Positions 33,504 to 41,102 of a DNA stretch of 41,102 bases are shown here, piece after piece. A program made the translations under genes and the position numbers. The stretch lies in assembly GCA_025060135.1 (NCBI GenBank), contig JANXCY010000007.1, forward strand, positions 53,191 through 94,292, in the 5' to 3' direction. The notes beneath the pieces were generated by a model that made no database searches, had not been told where the DNA came from, and saw only the letters and a program-made list of their open reading frames with translations. Source of the stretch: Anaerolineae bacterium. Lineage in GTDB: Bacteria; Chloroflexota; Anaerolineae; B4-G1; DUEL01. Within the stretch, counting starts at the first letter, position 1. The number at the start of each line of letters is the position of its first letter.

Positions 33504-36065
33504 TCAGACCAGCATCTCCTCCAGCAGCCGCCGCGTCCGCTCTTTGGTCCCCTTTTCCTGCTCCCCCACCGGTCCCACACAGGCCGGGCAACCGTCCGCA
33601 CAGGGACAGGCCGTTACCCGCTCCCACGCCGCTTCCAGAAGCGCCGTTTCCTCCGTCAGCAACTTGTAGAGGCGCGCGGAAAGGCCCGCTCCGCCCGGCA
33701 CCCGGTCGTAGACCGTCACCCGGGGGAGGCTGGTCTGGGGCGCGCGGGGCTCCACCACCGTCTCCAGGTCCCCCGGCGCGCAGAGGACGTAAAGGGGGGC
33801 CAAGCCCCGGAGAAGGTAGGCCAGGCCCGAGAGCGCGCTGCGGGCCCCGCGCGCCCGCTCCGCCCGCCGATGACAGGCCCCGCAGAGGGTGATCAGGTTC
33901 TCCAGCCGGTTCGCCAATCGGTAGAGGTCGTTCACCCCCGGGATGTAGCCGAAGGAGGCGAAGGGGACCAGGTGGTGGACCTCCAGCGGGTGCCCTTCCC
34001 GCTCCGGCGTCCCGCAGTGGCGGCAGCGGTAGCCATCGCGGGCCAGCGCCGCCGCCCGCTGCGTGGGCCAGTCCGGGCCGTAGTTGGCCGATGGGCAAAG
34101 GACCCACTCCTCCTGTAATCGCTCCACCAGTTCCGGTCCCAGGTCTATCCAGACCCCTACCGTCTCCATGCGCCCCTCCGGCAGGTCCACCTCCCCCCAG
34201 CCCAGCACTTCGTGGGTGTAGCGGCGAATCTGGCGGTAGCCGGTTACACGGGTGGTAACTTCCACCGTCCCCCAGGAGACCTCCCAGCCCGGGCGTGCTT
34301 GGTGGTCTGCGGTGCAGGCCGGGCGGCCTGCGTTACCCAGCACTTCCAGTATCCGGACCTCTGTCGTCGCGCTGGCGCGGGTGTAGTAATCCACCTCCAC
34401 CGCCCGCACCCGCGCCAGTCCCCTCTCCCAGTCCAGGTCCTCCACCCGATACATGTCGGCTTCGTGCAGGTAAATGGCGCCCGGATGGACCAGCATGGGC
34501 GCGCTGGGCCGGTCTATCTCGCCGACCACCTGCGGGGGGTCGGCACTGATGTCCTGAATGACCACTACGTCCGGCGTCCCCGTGCGCAGGTTGACCGCCC
34601 GCGCCGGTTCTCCCTCCCCGACCCATGTGTATCGCCCGTCGGAGCGGTGCAGGTCGCCCGTCTCCTCCAGCAGACGGAGCCATGCCTCCACGTCCGGGAG
34701 ATTCCCGAAGGACTCGCCCCGTTCAAAGGGCAACTCGTACGCGGCGCAGGCCACATGGTCGGCCAGGACGGCCGGGTTATCGGGATTCAGGTGGGCCTCT
34801 TCCACCGGTCGGCCAAAGAGGAACTCCGGGTGGGTGGCCAGGTACTGGTCCAGCGGCGAGGAACCGGCGATGAGGACGACCAGCGATGCGCCGGCCCGGC
34901 GTCCGGCCCGCCCGGCCTGCTGCCAGGTACTGGCAACGGAGCCGGGGTAGCCGACCAGGACGCAGGCCGTCATCTGCCCGATGTCCACGCCCAGTTCCAG
35001 TGCGTTGGTGGCGACGACGGCCCGGACTGTCCCTTCTCGGAGGCCGCGCTCAATTTCCCGCCGCTGGGAGGGCAGGTAGCCGCCCCGGTAGCCCCGGATG
35101 GTGGCCGGGTCCTGCCCCCATGCGGGGGCCCGTTCCCGCAGGTAGCCCAGGAGGACTTCGGTGCTCAGGCGGGAGCGGGCAAAGAAGATGGTCTGCAGGT
35201 CCGCCGGGAGAATACGGTTGGCCAGGTCCAGCGCGGCCAGGAGGAGCGGGCGGCGCAGGCCCAGCGCCGGGTCCACCAGCGGCGGGTTGTAGAGAAGGAC
35301 GTGTTTCTCCCCGCGCGGCGCTCCGTCCTCCTGAATCACCCAGACCTCTGCCTCTATCAATCGTTCTGCCAGGCCCCGGGGGTTGGCAATGGTGGCGGAG
35401 GCGCAGAGGAAGCGGGGGTCGGCGCCGTAGAAGCGACAGACCCGGCGCAGTCGCCGCAGGACGTTGGCGACGTGGCTTCCGAACACTCCGTGGTAAACGT
35501 GCAGTTCGTCCAGGACGACCCAGCGCAGGCCGGAGAGGAAGCGGGCCCAGCGGGTGTGATAGGGGAGGATCCCCTGGTGGAGCATGTCCGGGTTGGTTAC
35601 CACCAGGCGCGCTTTCTGGCGGACCGCCGTCCGCTGACTGGGAGGGGTGTCGCCGTCGTAGGGGGCCGCGACGATGGCCGGGAAGGACGCCAGCAGCGGC
35701 TGGAGGGCGGCCAGTTGGTCGTGGGCCAGGGCTTTGGTGGGGAAGAGGTAGAGGGCAGCGGCTGTCGGATCGGCCAGGAGGGTCTGGAGGACGGGGAGGT
35801 GGATCGCCAGGGACTTGCCGGAGGCGGCGGCCGTCGCCAGGACGACGTGGTGGCCGTCCAGCGCGGCGGCGATGGCTTCCGCCTGATGGGTGTACGGGGC
35901 CTCTATGCCCGCGCCGCGCGCGGCCGCCACCAGCCGGGGGTCCAGCGCAGGGGGCCAGGGAGCGGTGCGGGCTGCCCGGGCTGGTATCCGCTCCCAGGCC
36001 GTCACACAACGCATCACCTCGGGGTCGGCCCGCAGGCGGGCCAGAAGGGAGAGGACGGGGTCCAT
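33504..36065 (-). CDS. MrfA/YprA-type DEAD-box helicase with inserted HNH domain
   Basis: The 853-aa product is an SF2 DNA helicase: motif I TAAASGKS (~80), motif II DELH (~187), SATIANP (~220), and motif VI QQAGRAGRR (~385). The C-terminal MZB/DUF1998 domain ends in the CPCADGCPACVGP zinc cluster (~821). Inside it, near residues 670-740, sits an HNH nuclease module: CRHCG, LEVHHLVPF, NLITLCGACHRR, with both Zn-binding Cys pairs and the His pair. MrfA proteins repair crosslinked DNA. Near residue 578 the protein also carries an in-frame dispersed repeat (GNAGRPAC). ATG 36065 has no strong ribosome site; the gene follows a small membrane-protein gene by 29 nt. Confidence 0.88.
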   Translation of the reverse strand: MDPVLSLLARLRADPEVMRCVTAWERIPARAARTAPWPPALDPRLVAAARGAGIEAPYTHQAEAIAAALDGHHVVLATAAASGKSLAIHLPVLQTLLADPTAAALYLFPTKALAHDQLAALQPLLASFPAIVAAPYDGDTPPSQRTAVRQKARLVVTNPDMLHQGILPYHTRWARFLSGLRWVVLDELHVYHGVFGSHVANVLRRLRRVCRFYGADPRFLCASATIANPRGLAERLIEAEVWVIQEDGAPRGEKHVLLYNPPLVDPALGLRRPLLLAALDLANRILPADLQTIFFARSRLSTEVLLGYLRERAPAWGQDPATIRGYRGGYLPSQRREIERGLREGTVRAVVATNALELGVDIGQMTACVLVGYPGSVASTWQQAGRAGRRAGASLVVLIAGSSPLDQYLATHPEFLFGRPVEEAHLNPDNPAVLADHVACAAYELPFERGESFGNLPDVEAWLRLLEETGDLHRSDGRYTWVGEGEPARAVNLRTGTPDVVVIQDISADPPQVVGEIDRPSAPMLVHPGAIYLHEADMYRVEDLDWERGLARVRAVEVDYYTRASATTEVRILEVLGNAGRPACTADHQARPGWEVSWGTVEVTTRVTGYRQIRRYTHEVLGWGEVDLPEGRMETVGVWIDLGPELVERLQEEWVLCPSANYGPDWPTQRAAALARDGYRCRHCGTPEREGHPLEVHHLVPFASFGYIPGVNDLYRLANRLENLITLCGACHRRAERARGARSALSGLAYLLRGLAPLYVLCAPGDLETVVEPRAPQTSLPRVTVYDRVPGGAGLSARLYKLLTEETALLEAAWERVTACPCADGCPACVGPVGEQEKGTKERTRRLLEEMLV
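34312..34337. repeat. Dispersed palindrome inside the helicase gene (copy 9)
   Basis: GTGCAGGCC-GGGC-GGCCTGCGTTACCC matches the core of the dispersed family, with a 7-bp stem. It is read in frame on the minus strand and adds about 9-15 residues. The flanking frame is intact, so the gene survived the insertion. Confidence 0.65.
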
Positions 36066-36094
36066 CGGCTATGGGGCGGTGAGTCAAACAGCGG

Positions 36095-36361
36095 TCATCG
36101 CGATGTTCTGTTTCTTCGCGCGAATTTCCACCGCGCCAGAGCGTAGAGGGCGATCCCGATCCAGGCGACGTTGATGCCCACCGAGGGGAAGGCCCGATAG
36201 TAGCCGGAGTTGACGATGAGCAGAAGGCTGCCCAGGACGTTGAGGGACTGGTAGAGGGGTGAATCGCCCTCCAGTCGGCGTGTAGAGACCAGCGCATAAG
36301 CGGTCAGCAGAGAAACGACACCTGTCCAGCCCGCGACGTCTATCCAGAGATTGAAGGGCAT
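36095..36361 (-). CDS. Small membrane protein, CBU_0592-like
   Basis: The 88-aa product starts MPFNLWIDVAGWTGVV and has about three hydrophobic segments; LNVLGSLLLIVNSGYYRAFPS is the family-like central motif, followed by VAWIGIALYALARW. This pattern matches the CBU_0592-type membrane proteins, whose role is unknown. GGAGAG precedes ATG 36361. It lies 4 nt after yjbQ and 29 nt before the helicase gene, so it belongs to their operon. Confidence 0.75.
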   Translation of the reverse strand: MPFNLWIDVAGWTGVVSLLTAYALVSTRRLEGDSPLYQSLNVLGSLLLIVNSGYYRAFPSVGINVAWIGIALYALARWKFARRNRTSR

Positions 36362-36365
36362 GGGA

Positions 36366-36785
36366 TTACTCTCCGATAATTTTGACCAGCACCCGTTTGG
36401 GGCGTCGGCCGTCAAATTCGCCGTAGAAAATCTGTTCCCAGGGGCCGAAGTCCAGCCGCCCGCCGGTTACGGCCACCACTACCTCCCGGCCCATGACCTG
36501 GCGCTTCAGGTGGGCATCGGCGTTATCTTCGCCGGTACGGTTGTGGCGGTAGCGGGTAACCGGCTCGTGAGGCGCCAGTCCCTCCAGCCATTCGTCAAAA
36601 TCCCGGTGGAGTCCCGGCTCGTCGTCGTTGATGAAGACGGAAGCGGTGATGTGCATGGCGTTGACCAGGCACAGGCCCTCCTGGATGCCGCTTTCCCGCA
36701 GGCATTCTTCCACTTGAGGGGTAATGTTAATGAAAGCTCTCCGCTGGGGAATGTTGAACCAGAGTTCTTTGCGGTAACTCTTCAT
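36366..36785 (-). CDS. yjbQ: YjbQ/UPF0047 family protein
   Basis: The 139-aa product starts [13 protein letters not shown] and has the family [21 protein letters not shown] and the C-terminal [21 protein letters not shown]. YjbQ proteins have been shown to have a weak thiamine-phosphate synthase activity in vitro; the cell role is not clear. GGGAGGCAGG precedes ATG 36785, and the upstream extension to 36896 overlaps the DUF4058 remnant and is not used. Confidence 0.9.
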   Translation of the reverse strand: MKSYRKELWFNIPQRRAFINITPQVEECLRESGIQEGLCLVNAMHITASVFINDDEPGLHRDFDEWLEGLAPHEPVTRYRHNRTGEDNADAHLKRQVMGREVVVAVTGGRLDFGPWEQIFYGEFDGRRPKRVLVKIIGE

Positions 36786-36817
36786 CCTGCCTCCCGATCC
36801 AGGGAAAACCGTCTCCT

Positions 36818-37498
36818 TTACCGGAAACCTTTTCCGCGCAGCAGGCCATCCATCCAGGCGGCCTCTTCTGGGGAAAGAGGCGCGGACGGCGGGCACCGGT
36901 AGTGGATCAGGTCGGCGTAGCCGCCATTCTCGTAGTAACGGTCCAGGACGGCCTGCATGTCCAGCACCATGTCCGGGTCAGGCTCCTTCAGGGGGATGCG
37001 CATCCGGGGGAGCCGTTTGCTCAAGGAGATAGGGTAGACCTCAAAGCGGCGCCGCTCCGGCCCCCGGTAGACCCAACTGAGGTATCGGTGCGCAGGCGGT
37101 TCGGCGCGAGCCTCCTCGGAAAACGCCCCAGTGGGCAGGCCAGTGGAGAACAGGTCCATCTCCACCAGGTGCATTGGGGTATCCAACAGTTCCTGCTGTT
37201 TTTTACAGCGGTAGAGCCAGTGGCCCTCTCTCGAGGTCTTGTTGGCCGGAGTGGGCACCTCAATCACGGGAACGACTTCGCCTCCGGCGGAGCGGACAAT
37301 CTCCAGGTAAGGCTGGCGCTCCACCGAAGGCAGGGTCGCCAGGACCGGCATGTCCACCCCAACTTGGGTCTCCGTCTCGGCGACGGCCGCGCCGTAGGCC
37401 GGGGCGGGCTCCCGCCCTCCCAGCGGCGGCCGGATAATCGTTACGTACGGATAGAGAAGTTGCGAGGGTTCCAGGATGTAGACCCGCTTGCCCTTCCA
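36818..37498 (-). pseudogene. DUF4058 protein, N-terminally truncated remnant
   Basis: The open frame begins directly after the gltX stop (37501-37499), in the same frame as gltX. Its translation starts WKGKRVYILEPS and continues as DUF4058: [62 protein letters not shown], ending with LLRGKGFR. Full-length members start about 60 residues earlier with an MPSPFPGMDPYLE-type opening, which is missing. No ATG, GTG or TTG occurs before ATG 37357, so a product from there would lack about half of the domain. It is best read as a gene cut at its 5' end by a deletion that joined it to gltX. A short functional product of 179 aa cannot be excluded. Confidence 0.75.
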
Positions 37499-39004
37499 TT
37501 ATCGGCTAACGACGTTCTCTGCCGCCTCCAGCCGGGCCAGCACCCGCTCCCGGCCCAGGATGCTGAGGGTACCGAAGAGGGGTGGGGAGACGGCCTTGCC
37601 GGTAGTAGCCATGCGGATGAGACCGAAGACTTGTCGATTAGAGAGCCCCAGTTCCTCCACCAGCGCCCGCAGCGGCGGTTCTATGGCTTCCTCGGAGAAG
37701 TTGGGGAGGTCCGCCAGTACTGCGCGCGTCCGCCGCAGGACCTCCCGCGCCGTCTCGGCGTCCAGGCCCTGGGCCAGCAGGTCGTTGGCAGAGGGCGGCG
37801 CGATGTCCACAAAGAAGAAGTCCGTTAACTCCACCACATCGGTCAAATGCTTGATGCGCTCCTGGATGAGGGGGACGATGCGGCGCAGGACCGCGCGCGT
37901 CTCGGGGGGGCAAGGCACCGGCACCAGCCCGGCTTCCTGCCAGAAGGGGAGCAGCCGCTCCAGAAGGTCATCGGAGGAGAGGCTGCGGATGTAGACGCCG
38001 TTCATCCAATCCAGTTTCTCGTAGGAAAAGGACGCGGGCGCCCGGTTGACCCGGTAGAGGTCAAAGCGTTCTATCAGTTCTTCTCGGGAGAAAATTTCCT
38101 GGGTTTCCCCCTCGCCTGGTGCCCAGCCCAGGAGGGCGAGAAAGTTCAGCAGCGCCTCCGCCAGATAGCCCTGTTTGCGGAATTCGGTGACGGATGTGGC
38201 GCCAGCCCGCTTGGCCAGTTTCTTACCGCCGGGCATTGTTACCAGGGGGACGTGGCAGAAGACAGGCATTTCCCAGCCCAGGGCCTGGTAGAGCAGGACG
38301 TGCTTGGGCGTGCTGGGCACCCAGTCATCGCCGCGAATGACATGGGTGACTTTCATGAAATGATCGTCCACCACCACGGCCAGGTGGTAGGTAGGGAAGC
38401 CATCCGATTTCAGGAGCACCTGGTCGTCAATGCCAGCGTTTTCAAAGACCACCTCACCCTTAATGACATCGTGGAAGACGGTCCGACCGGTGAGGGGGAC
38501 CTTGAGCCGAATGACGTGGGGCTCCTGGGGGGAGATGGCCTCGGGCGGGAGATAGCGGCAGTGGCGGTCGTACATCGGGGGCTGACCGCGCGCCCGCTGG
38601 GCCCGCCGGACCTCCTCCAGCCGCTCCGGGGTGCAGTTGCAGCGATAGGCCCACCCGGCCGCGACCAGTTCTTCGGCCACCTGCTTGTAGAGGGGTAGTC
38701 GCTCCGACTGGATGTACGGCCCGTAGGGGCCGCCGACAGCATAGGCTTCGGCGTTCTCTACGCCCGCGCGCCGGAGTTCTTCCAGGCCCGGGCCCTCATC
38801 CCAATCCAGTCCCAGCCAGCGCAGGCTTTCCATGATAATGGGAATGGTCTCCGGTCGGTAGCGGGCCCGGTCGGTATCTTCCACCCGCAGGATGAACTGA
38901 CCGCCCATTTTACGGGCGAAGAGCCAGTTGAAGACGACGGTGCGGACATTACCGATGTGAGGCTCACCGGTAGGGCTAGGAGCAAAACGGACGCGAACGC
39001 TCAC
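37499..39004 (-). CDS. gltX: Glutamate--tRNA ligase
   Basis: The 501-aa class I synthetase has the HIGH-type motif in FAPSPTGEPHIGNVRT (~residues 7-22) and the KMSKS-type motif KLAKRAGATS (~250). The C-terminal anticodon-binding part is complete (VSPPLFGTLSILGRERVLARL). The start is GTG at 39004, overlapping the TGA of the decayed HEPN gene by 4 nt (GTGA). The ribosome site GGAGGGAAAAGA is made by the end of that remnant. It charges tRNA-Glu, and tRNA-Gln in bacteria that use the amidotransferase route. Confidence 0.96.
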   Translation of the reverse strand: MSVRVRFAPSPTGEPHIGNVRTVVFNWLFARKMGGQFILRVEDTDRARYRPETIPIIMESLRWLGLDWDEGPGLEELRRAGVENAEAYAVGGPYGPYIQSERLPLYKQVAEELVAAGWAYRCNCTPERLEEVRRAQRARGQPPMYDRHCRYLPPEAISPQEPHVIRLKVPLTGRTVFHDVIKGEVVFENAGIDDQVLLKSDGFPTYHLAVVVDDHFMKVTHVIRGDDWVPSTPKHVLLYQALGWEMPVFCHVPLVTMPGGKKLAKRAGATSVTEFRKQGYLAEALLNFLALLGWAPGEGETQEIFSREELIERFDLYRVNRAPASFSYEKLDWMNGVYIRSLSSDDLLERLLPFWQEAGLVPVPCPPETRAVLRRIVPLIQERIKHLTDVVELTDFFFVDIAPPSANDLLAQGLDAETAREVLRRTRAVLADLPNFSEEAIEPPLRALVEELGLSNRQVFGLIRMATTGKAVSPPLFGTLSILGRERVLARLEAAENVVSR

Positions 39005-39364
39005 TCTTTTCCCTCCAATCCCAGTTTCTGCCGGATAAACGCCCGGACTTCCCGCATCGCCCGCAGGGCCTCCCAGGCTTCTTCACGGGTGGCCTATTCG
39101 CCTGGATAGCGAAACGATACCGCATAGCGATCCGGAATCTTCAGCCACTCTCGTTGCCACTCAAAGGTCGGGTCGATCGGCAGGCACTGCTCCAGTAGCG
39201 CGATCAGGTTGTGGGTGCGGGGAAAAATGATAATCTATGGCCGGAACCGCTCGGCGATCTGCTGAACAACGGCCCGGGTTGGCCGCGTAGAAACGGGGCG
39301 GCAAGCCCTGGTCGGCGCGCCGGCGACGCAGGGTTGGGTTCTTTTTTCCACCGGTGTTTTTCAT
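39001..39364 (-). pseudogene. Decayed MNT-HEPN toxin-antitoxin locus, joined remnant
   Basis: One reading frame ending at TGA 39003-39001 translates as VSTRPTRAVVQQIAERFRP (the opening of a minimal nucleotidyltransferase), then TAG (39237-39235), then IIIF-PRTHNLIALLEQCLPIDPTF, then EWQREWLKIPDRYAVSF and RYPGE, TAG (39096-39094), and the HEPN end ATREEAWEALRAMREVRAFI with RQKLGLEGKE. It appears that most of the nucleotidyltransferase and the front of the HEPN toxin are gone, with two stops added. An ATG at 39364 with GGGAG belongs to another frame. No product is expected, but the promoter, ribosome site and stop now serve gltX. Confidence 0.75.
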
Positions 39365-39381
39365 TTTTCTCCCTAATGGTC

Positions 39382-39410
39382 ATTATATCATTGCCTGGAA
39401 CAATCCTCAA
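39382..39410 (-). promoter_or_regulatory. Promoter of the decayed TA locus and gltX
   Basis: On the minus strand TTGAGG (39410-39405) is followed by a 17-nt spacer and TATAAT (39387-39382). The start near 39375 precedes the remnant and the gltX gene, which has no other promoter visible. A short GGCC-based hairpin (TGGCC ... GGCCA, 39440-39459) lies between it and the macB-type gene and may end that transcript. Confidence 0.65.
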
Positions 39411-39487
39411 GATGCTGGGATAAGCCCATTTGCCCTGGCCAGCCGTTACGGGCCATTTCCCATCCCTCGGGCCCTCCAAGGTAAAGA

Positions 39488-40726
39488 TTATTCATACCGT
39501 AGCGCCTCTATAGGGTGCAGCCGGGAAGCCCGCCAGGCTGGATACATCCCCGAAGCCAGTCCGACCGCCGCTGAGACCACGGTTGCCAGCAGGACCGCCT
39601 GAGGAGTTACAACGGAGCGGAAATTCTGGACCAGGGCAGAGATCATCTGGGCCCCCAGAAACCCGATCCCGATCCCCACCCCTCCTCCAGCCACTGCCAG
39701 CACCACAGCTTCTATTAGGAATTGGAGCAGAATATCCTGCCGTCGCGCTCCAACGGCTTTCCGCAGGCCGATCTCCCGAGTCCGCTCGGTTACCGAGACC
39801 AGCATGATGTTCATAATCCCGATGCCGCCCACCAGCAGGCTGATGCCCGCAATTGCTCCCAGGAAAATCGTCAGCACCTCTGTGATGTTGCCGAAGGTCT
39901 GGATCAGGTCTGCCTGGCTAAGAACGATGAAGTCATCTTCGTCTTCAAAGGCGATGCGATGCCGTTCCCGCAGGACAGCACGAATCTGCTCGGCGGCGGC
40001 GTCCATCCGGTCCTCGCTTACCGCCTCCACCAGGATGTAGGAGACTCGGTATTCGCCGTTGGGGGCCCGCATCGCAAAAAGGCGGCTCTGCGCCGTTGTG
40101 AGCGGGACAAAAACGGTGTTATCCTGGTCGGCGAAGGTGCCGCCTTTTTCCTCCATCATGCCGATCACCCGGAAGGGGACGCCGTTGATACGAACCGTCT
40201 CTCCCAGAGGGGCGGGGTTATCGGGGAAGAGGGTCTCCGCTACGGTTTTGCCCAGGACAACGACCCGGCTGCGTCCTTCCATATCTTGGGTGGTGATGAA
40301 TTCTCCCAGCGCCGGACGCCACTTCCGTACGGCGACGAAATCCGGAGTAACGCCCTGGATGGTGGTAACGATTTGCCGTCCGCCCACAGTAACGGTGCCA
40401 TTCCGGTCTATTTGCGGCGCCACCCGGGCCACGTCGGGCAGGCGGAGGGGATCGGAGAGGGCCCGCACATCCCCCATTGTCAGTGAACGCAGTGCAGTTG
40501 GTCCGCCGAAGCGGCCCCGTTGGCCCACATCCGGTAGAATGAACAGGAGGTTGGTTCCAATCCCCTGAAATTGTTCGGTAACGAAGACCTGTACGCCCTG
40601 CCCGGCGGCCATCAGCGCGATGACCGCTGCCACACCAATGACAATCCCCAGCATCGTCAGTGCCGAGCGCAATTTGTTCGCCCCCAGCGCCCGCCATGCT
40701 ACCCGCAAACTCTCGGCCAGATTCAT
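39488..40726 (-). CDS. MacB-type ABC transporter permease (FtsX family)
   Basis: The 412-aa product has an N-terminal membrane helix (SALTMLGIVIGVAAVIALMAAG), a MacB_PCD extracellular domain of about 230 residues, and a C-terminal FtsX domain with three helices containing GGIGIMNIMLVSVTERTREIGLRKAVGA (coupling motif, ~310-337), ending in PAWRASRLHPIEALRYE. Such permeases work with an ATPase and often an adaptor to export peptides, lipoproteins or antibiotics. Neither partner gene is present in the window; they may lie in the unreadable right end. The ATG at 40726 has GGAGG 5 nt upstream; a GTG at 40732 is possible. Confidence 0.9.
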   Translation of the reverse strand: MNLAESLRVAWRALGANKLRSALTMLGIVIGVAAVIALMAAGQGVQVFVTEQFQGIGTNLLFILPDVGQRGRFGGPTALRSLTMGDVRALSDPLRLPDVARVAPQIDRNGTVTVGGRQIVTTIQGVTPDFVAVRKWRPALGEFITTQDMEGRSRVVVLGKTVAETLFPDNPAPLGETVRINGVPFRVIGMMEEKGGTFADQDNTVFVPLTTAQSRLFAMRAPNGEYRVSYILVEAVSEDRMDAAAEQIRAVLRERHRIAFEDEDDFIVLSQADLIQTFGNITEVLTIFLGAIAGISLLVGGIGIMNIMLVSVTERTREIGLRKAVGARRQDILLQFLIEAVVLAVAGGGVGIGIGFLGAQMISALVQNFRSVVTPQAVLLATVVSAAVGLASGMYPAWRASRLHPIEALRYE

Positions 40727-40732
40727 CTCCAC

Positions 40733-40975
40733 CTCCGTTCATAGCGTACGAAAAAGGAGGGTATATTAGGATCGCGTTGGGCGATCGCTCATCGTTCTTC
40801 CAGCGGGGTGCGCCCTTCGCGCAGTCCTATTGGGCACCTCCTGGCAAAGCGGGCACCCGAAGTCAGGACCAAGAGATCCGCTATGCTCGCTGGATGCAGA
40901 ACGGCCCGGCTTTTCGGGACTTCTGCGCGGTATGATCGTGGGAGGCTCAATCCACGGTTGGCCGGTTGGGGGAGA
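40733..40975. other. Upstream region of the permease gene
   Basis: No gene is seen. It contains GCGATCGC near 40784 and a weak AT-rich stretch (TATATTAGG near 40762) that could hold a promoter on the minus strand, but no good -35 was found. Confidence 0.35.
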
Positions 40976-41102
40976 GCGCGGCGGGGCGCCGCGGGGGGGG
41001 CGCCCGCCCAGGGGCCCCCACAAACCCCCCACCACCCCCCCCCCGGCCGAGGCCGGCCCCCCCCCCCCCCCCCACCCCCCCCCCCGGCCCGGGAGCCCCC
41101 CC
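40976..41102. other. C/G homopolymer end, probable sequencing or assembly artefact
   Basis: The last bases are runs of G and then of C (up to about 18 in a row) with a few other bases between, unlike anything else in the window. It is most likely a low-quality read end or assembly noise and should not be annotated as biology. Confidence 0.8.

Noticed and set aside
34212-36146. Long plus-strand open frame opposite the helicase
   Set aside because: High GC gives long antisense frames; the helicase on the minus strand has complete motifs, while this translation has no recognisable domain.
1-41102. CRISPR array, tRNA or rRNA
   Set aside because: No evenly spaced direct repeats with unique spacers and no cloverleaf or T-loop GTTCGAATCC-type sequence was found by reading; a covariance search was not possible.
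40976-41102. G-quadruplex or telomere-like end
   Set aside because: The runs are irregular, at the contig end, and typical of poor sequence; biological reading is not justified.

Overview
The window looks like a metagenome-type contig from a GC-rich member of the Chloroflexota (Anaerolineae/Thermoflexia-like). This rests on overall protein character, on lipoprotein and threonine-proline-rich stalk proteins, on a DUF2142-type membrane glycosyltransferase, and above all on many short GC-rich palindromic repeats in the gaps between genes. The assignment is by impression, not by a search. Both ends look like contig ends: the left edge cuts nuoD, and the right edge dissolves into C/G homopolymer that is probably not real sequence.

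Layout. (1) 1-1654: tail of a split complex I cluster (nuoD 3' end, an exported protein of unknown function, nuoI), then a macro-domain gene. (2) 2418-6578, minus strand: rnhB, an orphan Leu/Ile/Val-type binding lipoprotein, a membrane metallophosphoesterase and threonine synthase, tightly packed with overlaps. (3) 6685-15216: recF; a minus-strand M23 lipoprotein; yebC-ruvC-ruvA; penicillin-binding protein 2; a Nal1-like serine protease; and the PPDK/PEP synthase regulatory protein. (4) 15337-18623, minus strand: greA-lysS-serS operon with a structured leader, divergent from pdp (pyrimidine phosphorylase), which overlaps a RACo-like ferredoxin/ASKHA gene. (5) 22079-25169: DUF2142 glycosyltransferase, FlK-like thioesterase, methyltransferase. 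(6) 25281-33190, minus strand: a long run in the order threonine-proline-rich stalk protein, M42 aminopeptidase, M42 aminopeptidase, HEAT-repeat lipoprotein, M42 aminopeptidase, malate/lactate-type dehydrogenase, DUF1385, MaoC. (7) 33504-40726, minus strand: MacB-type permease; then a decayed MNT-HEPN toxin-antitoxin locus feeding gltX; a 5'-truncated DUF4058 remnant; YjbQ; a small membrane protein; and an MrfA-type helicase carrying an HNH domain.

The most unusual content is: a dispersed palindromic repeat family, with one copy translated in frame inside the helicase and others supplying the last codons of two M42 peptidases; gltX caught between two gene remnants, apparently using the promoter and start-stop coupling of a dead toxin-antitoxin module; the HNH insertion in the helicase; and a three-hairpin leader in front of greA-lysS-serS. 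No tRNA, rRNA, CRISPR array, intact insertion sequence or phage gene was seen.
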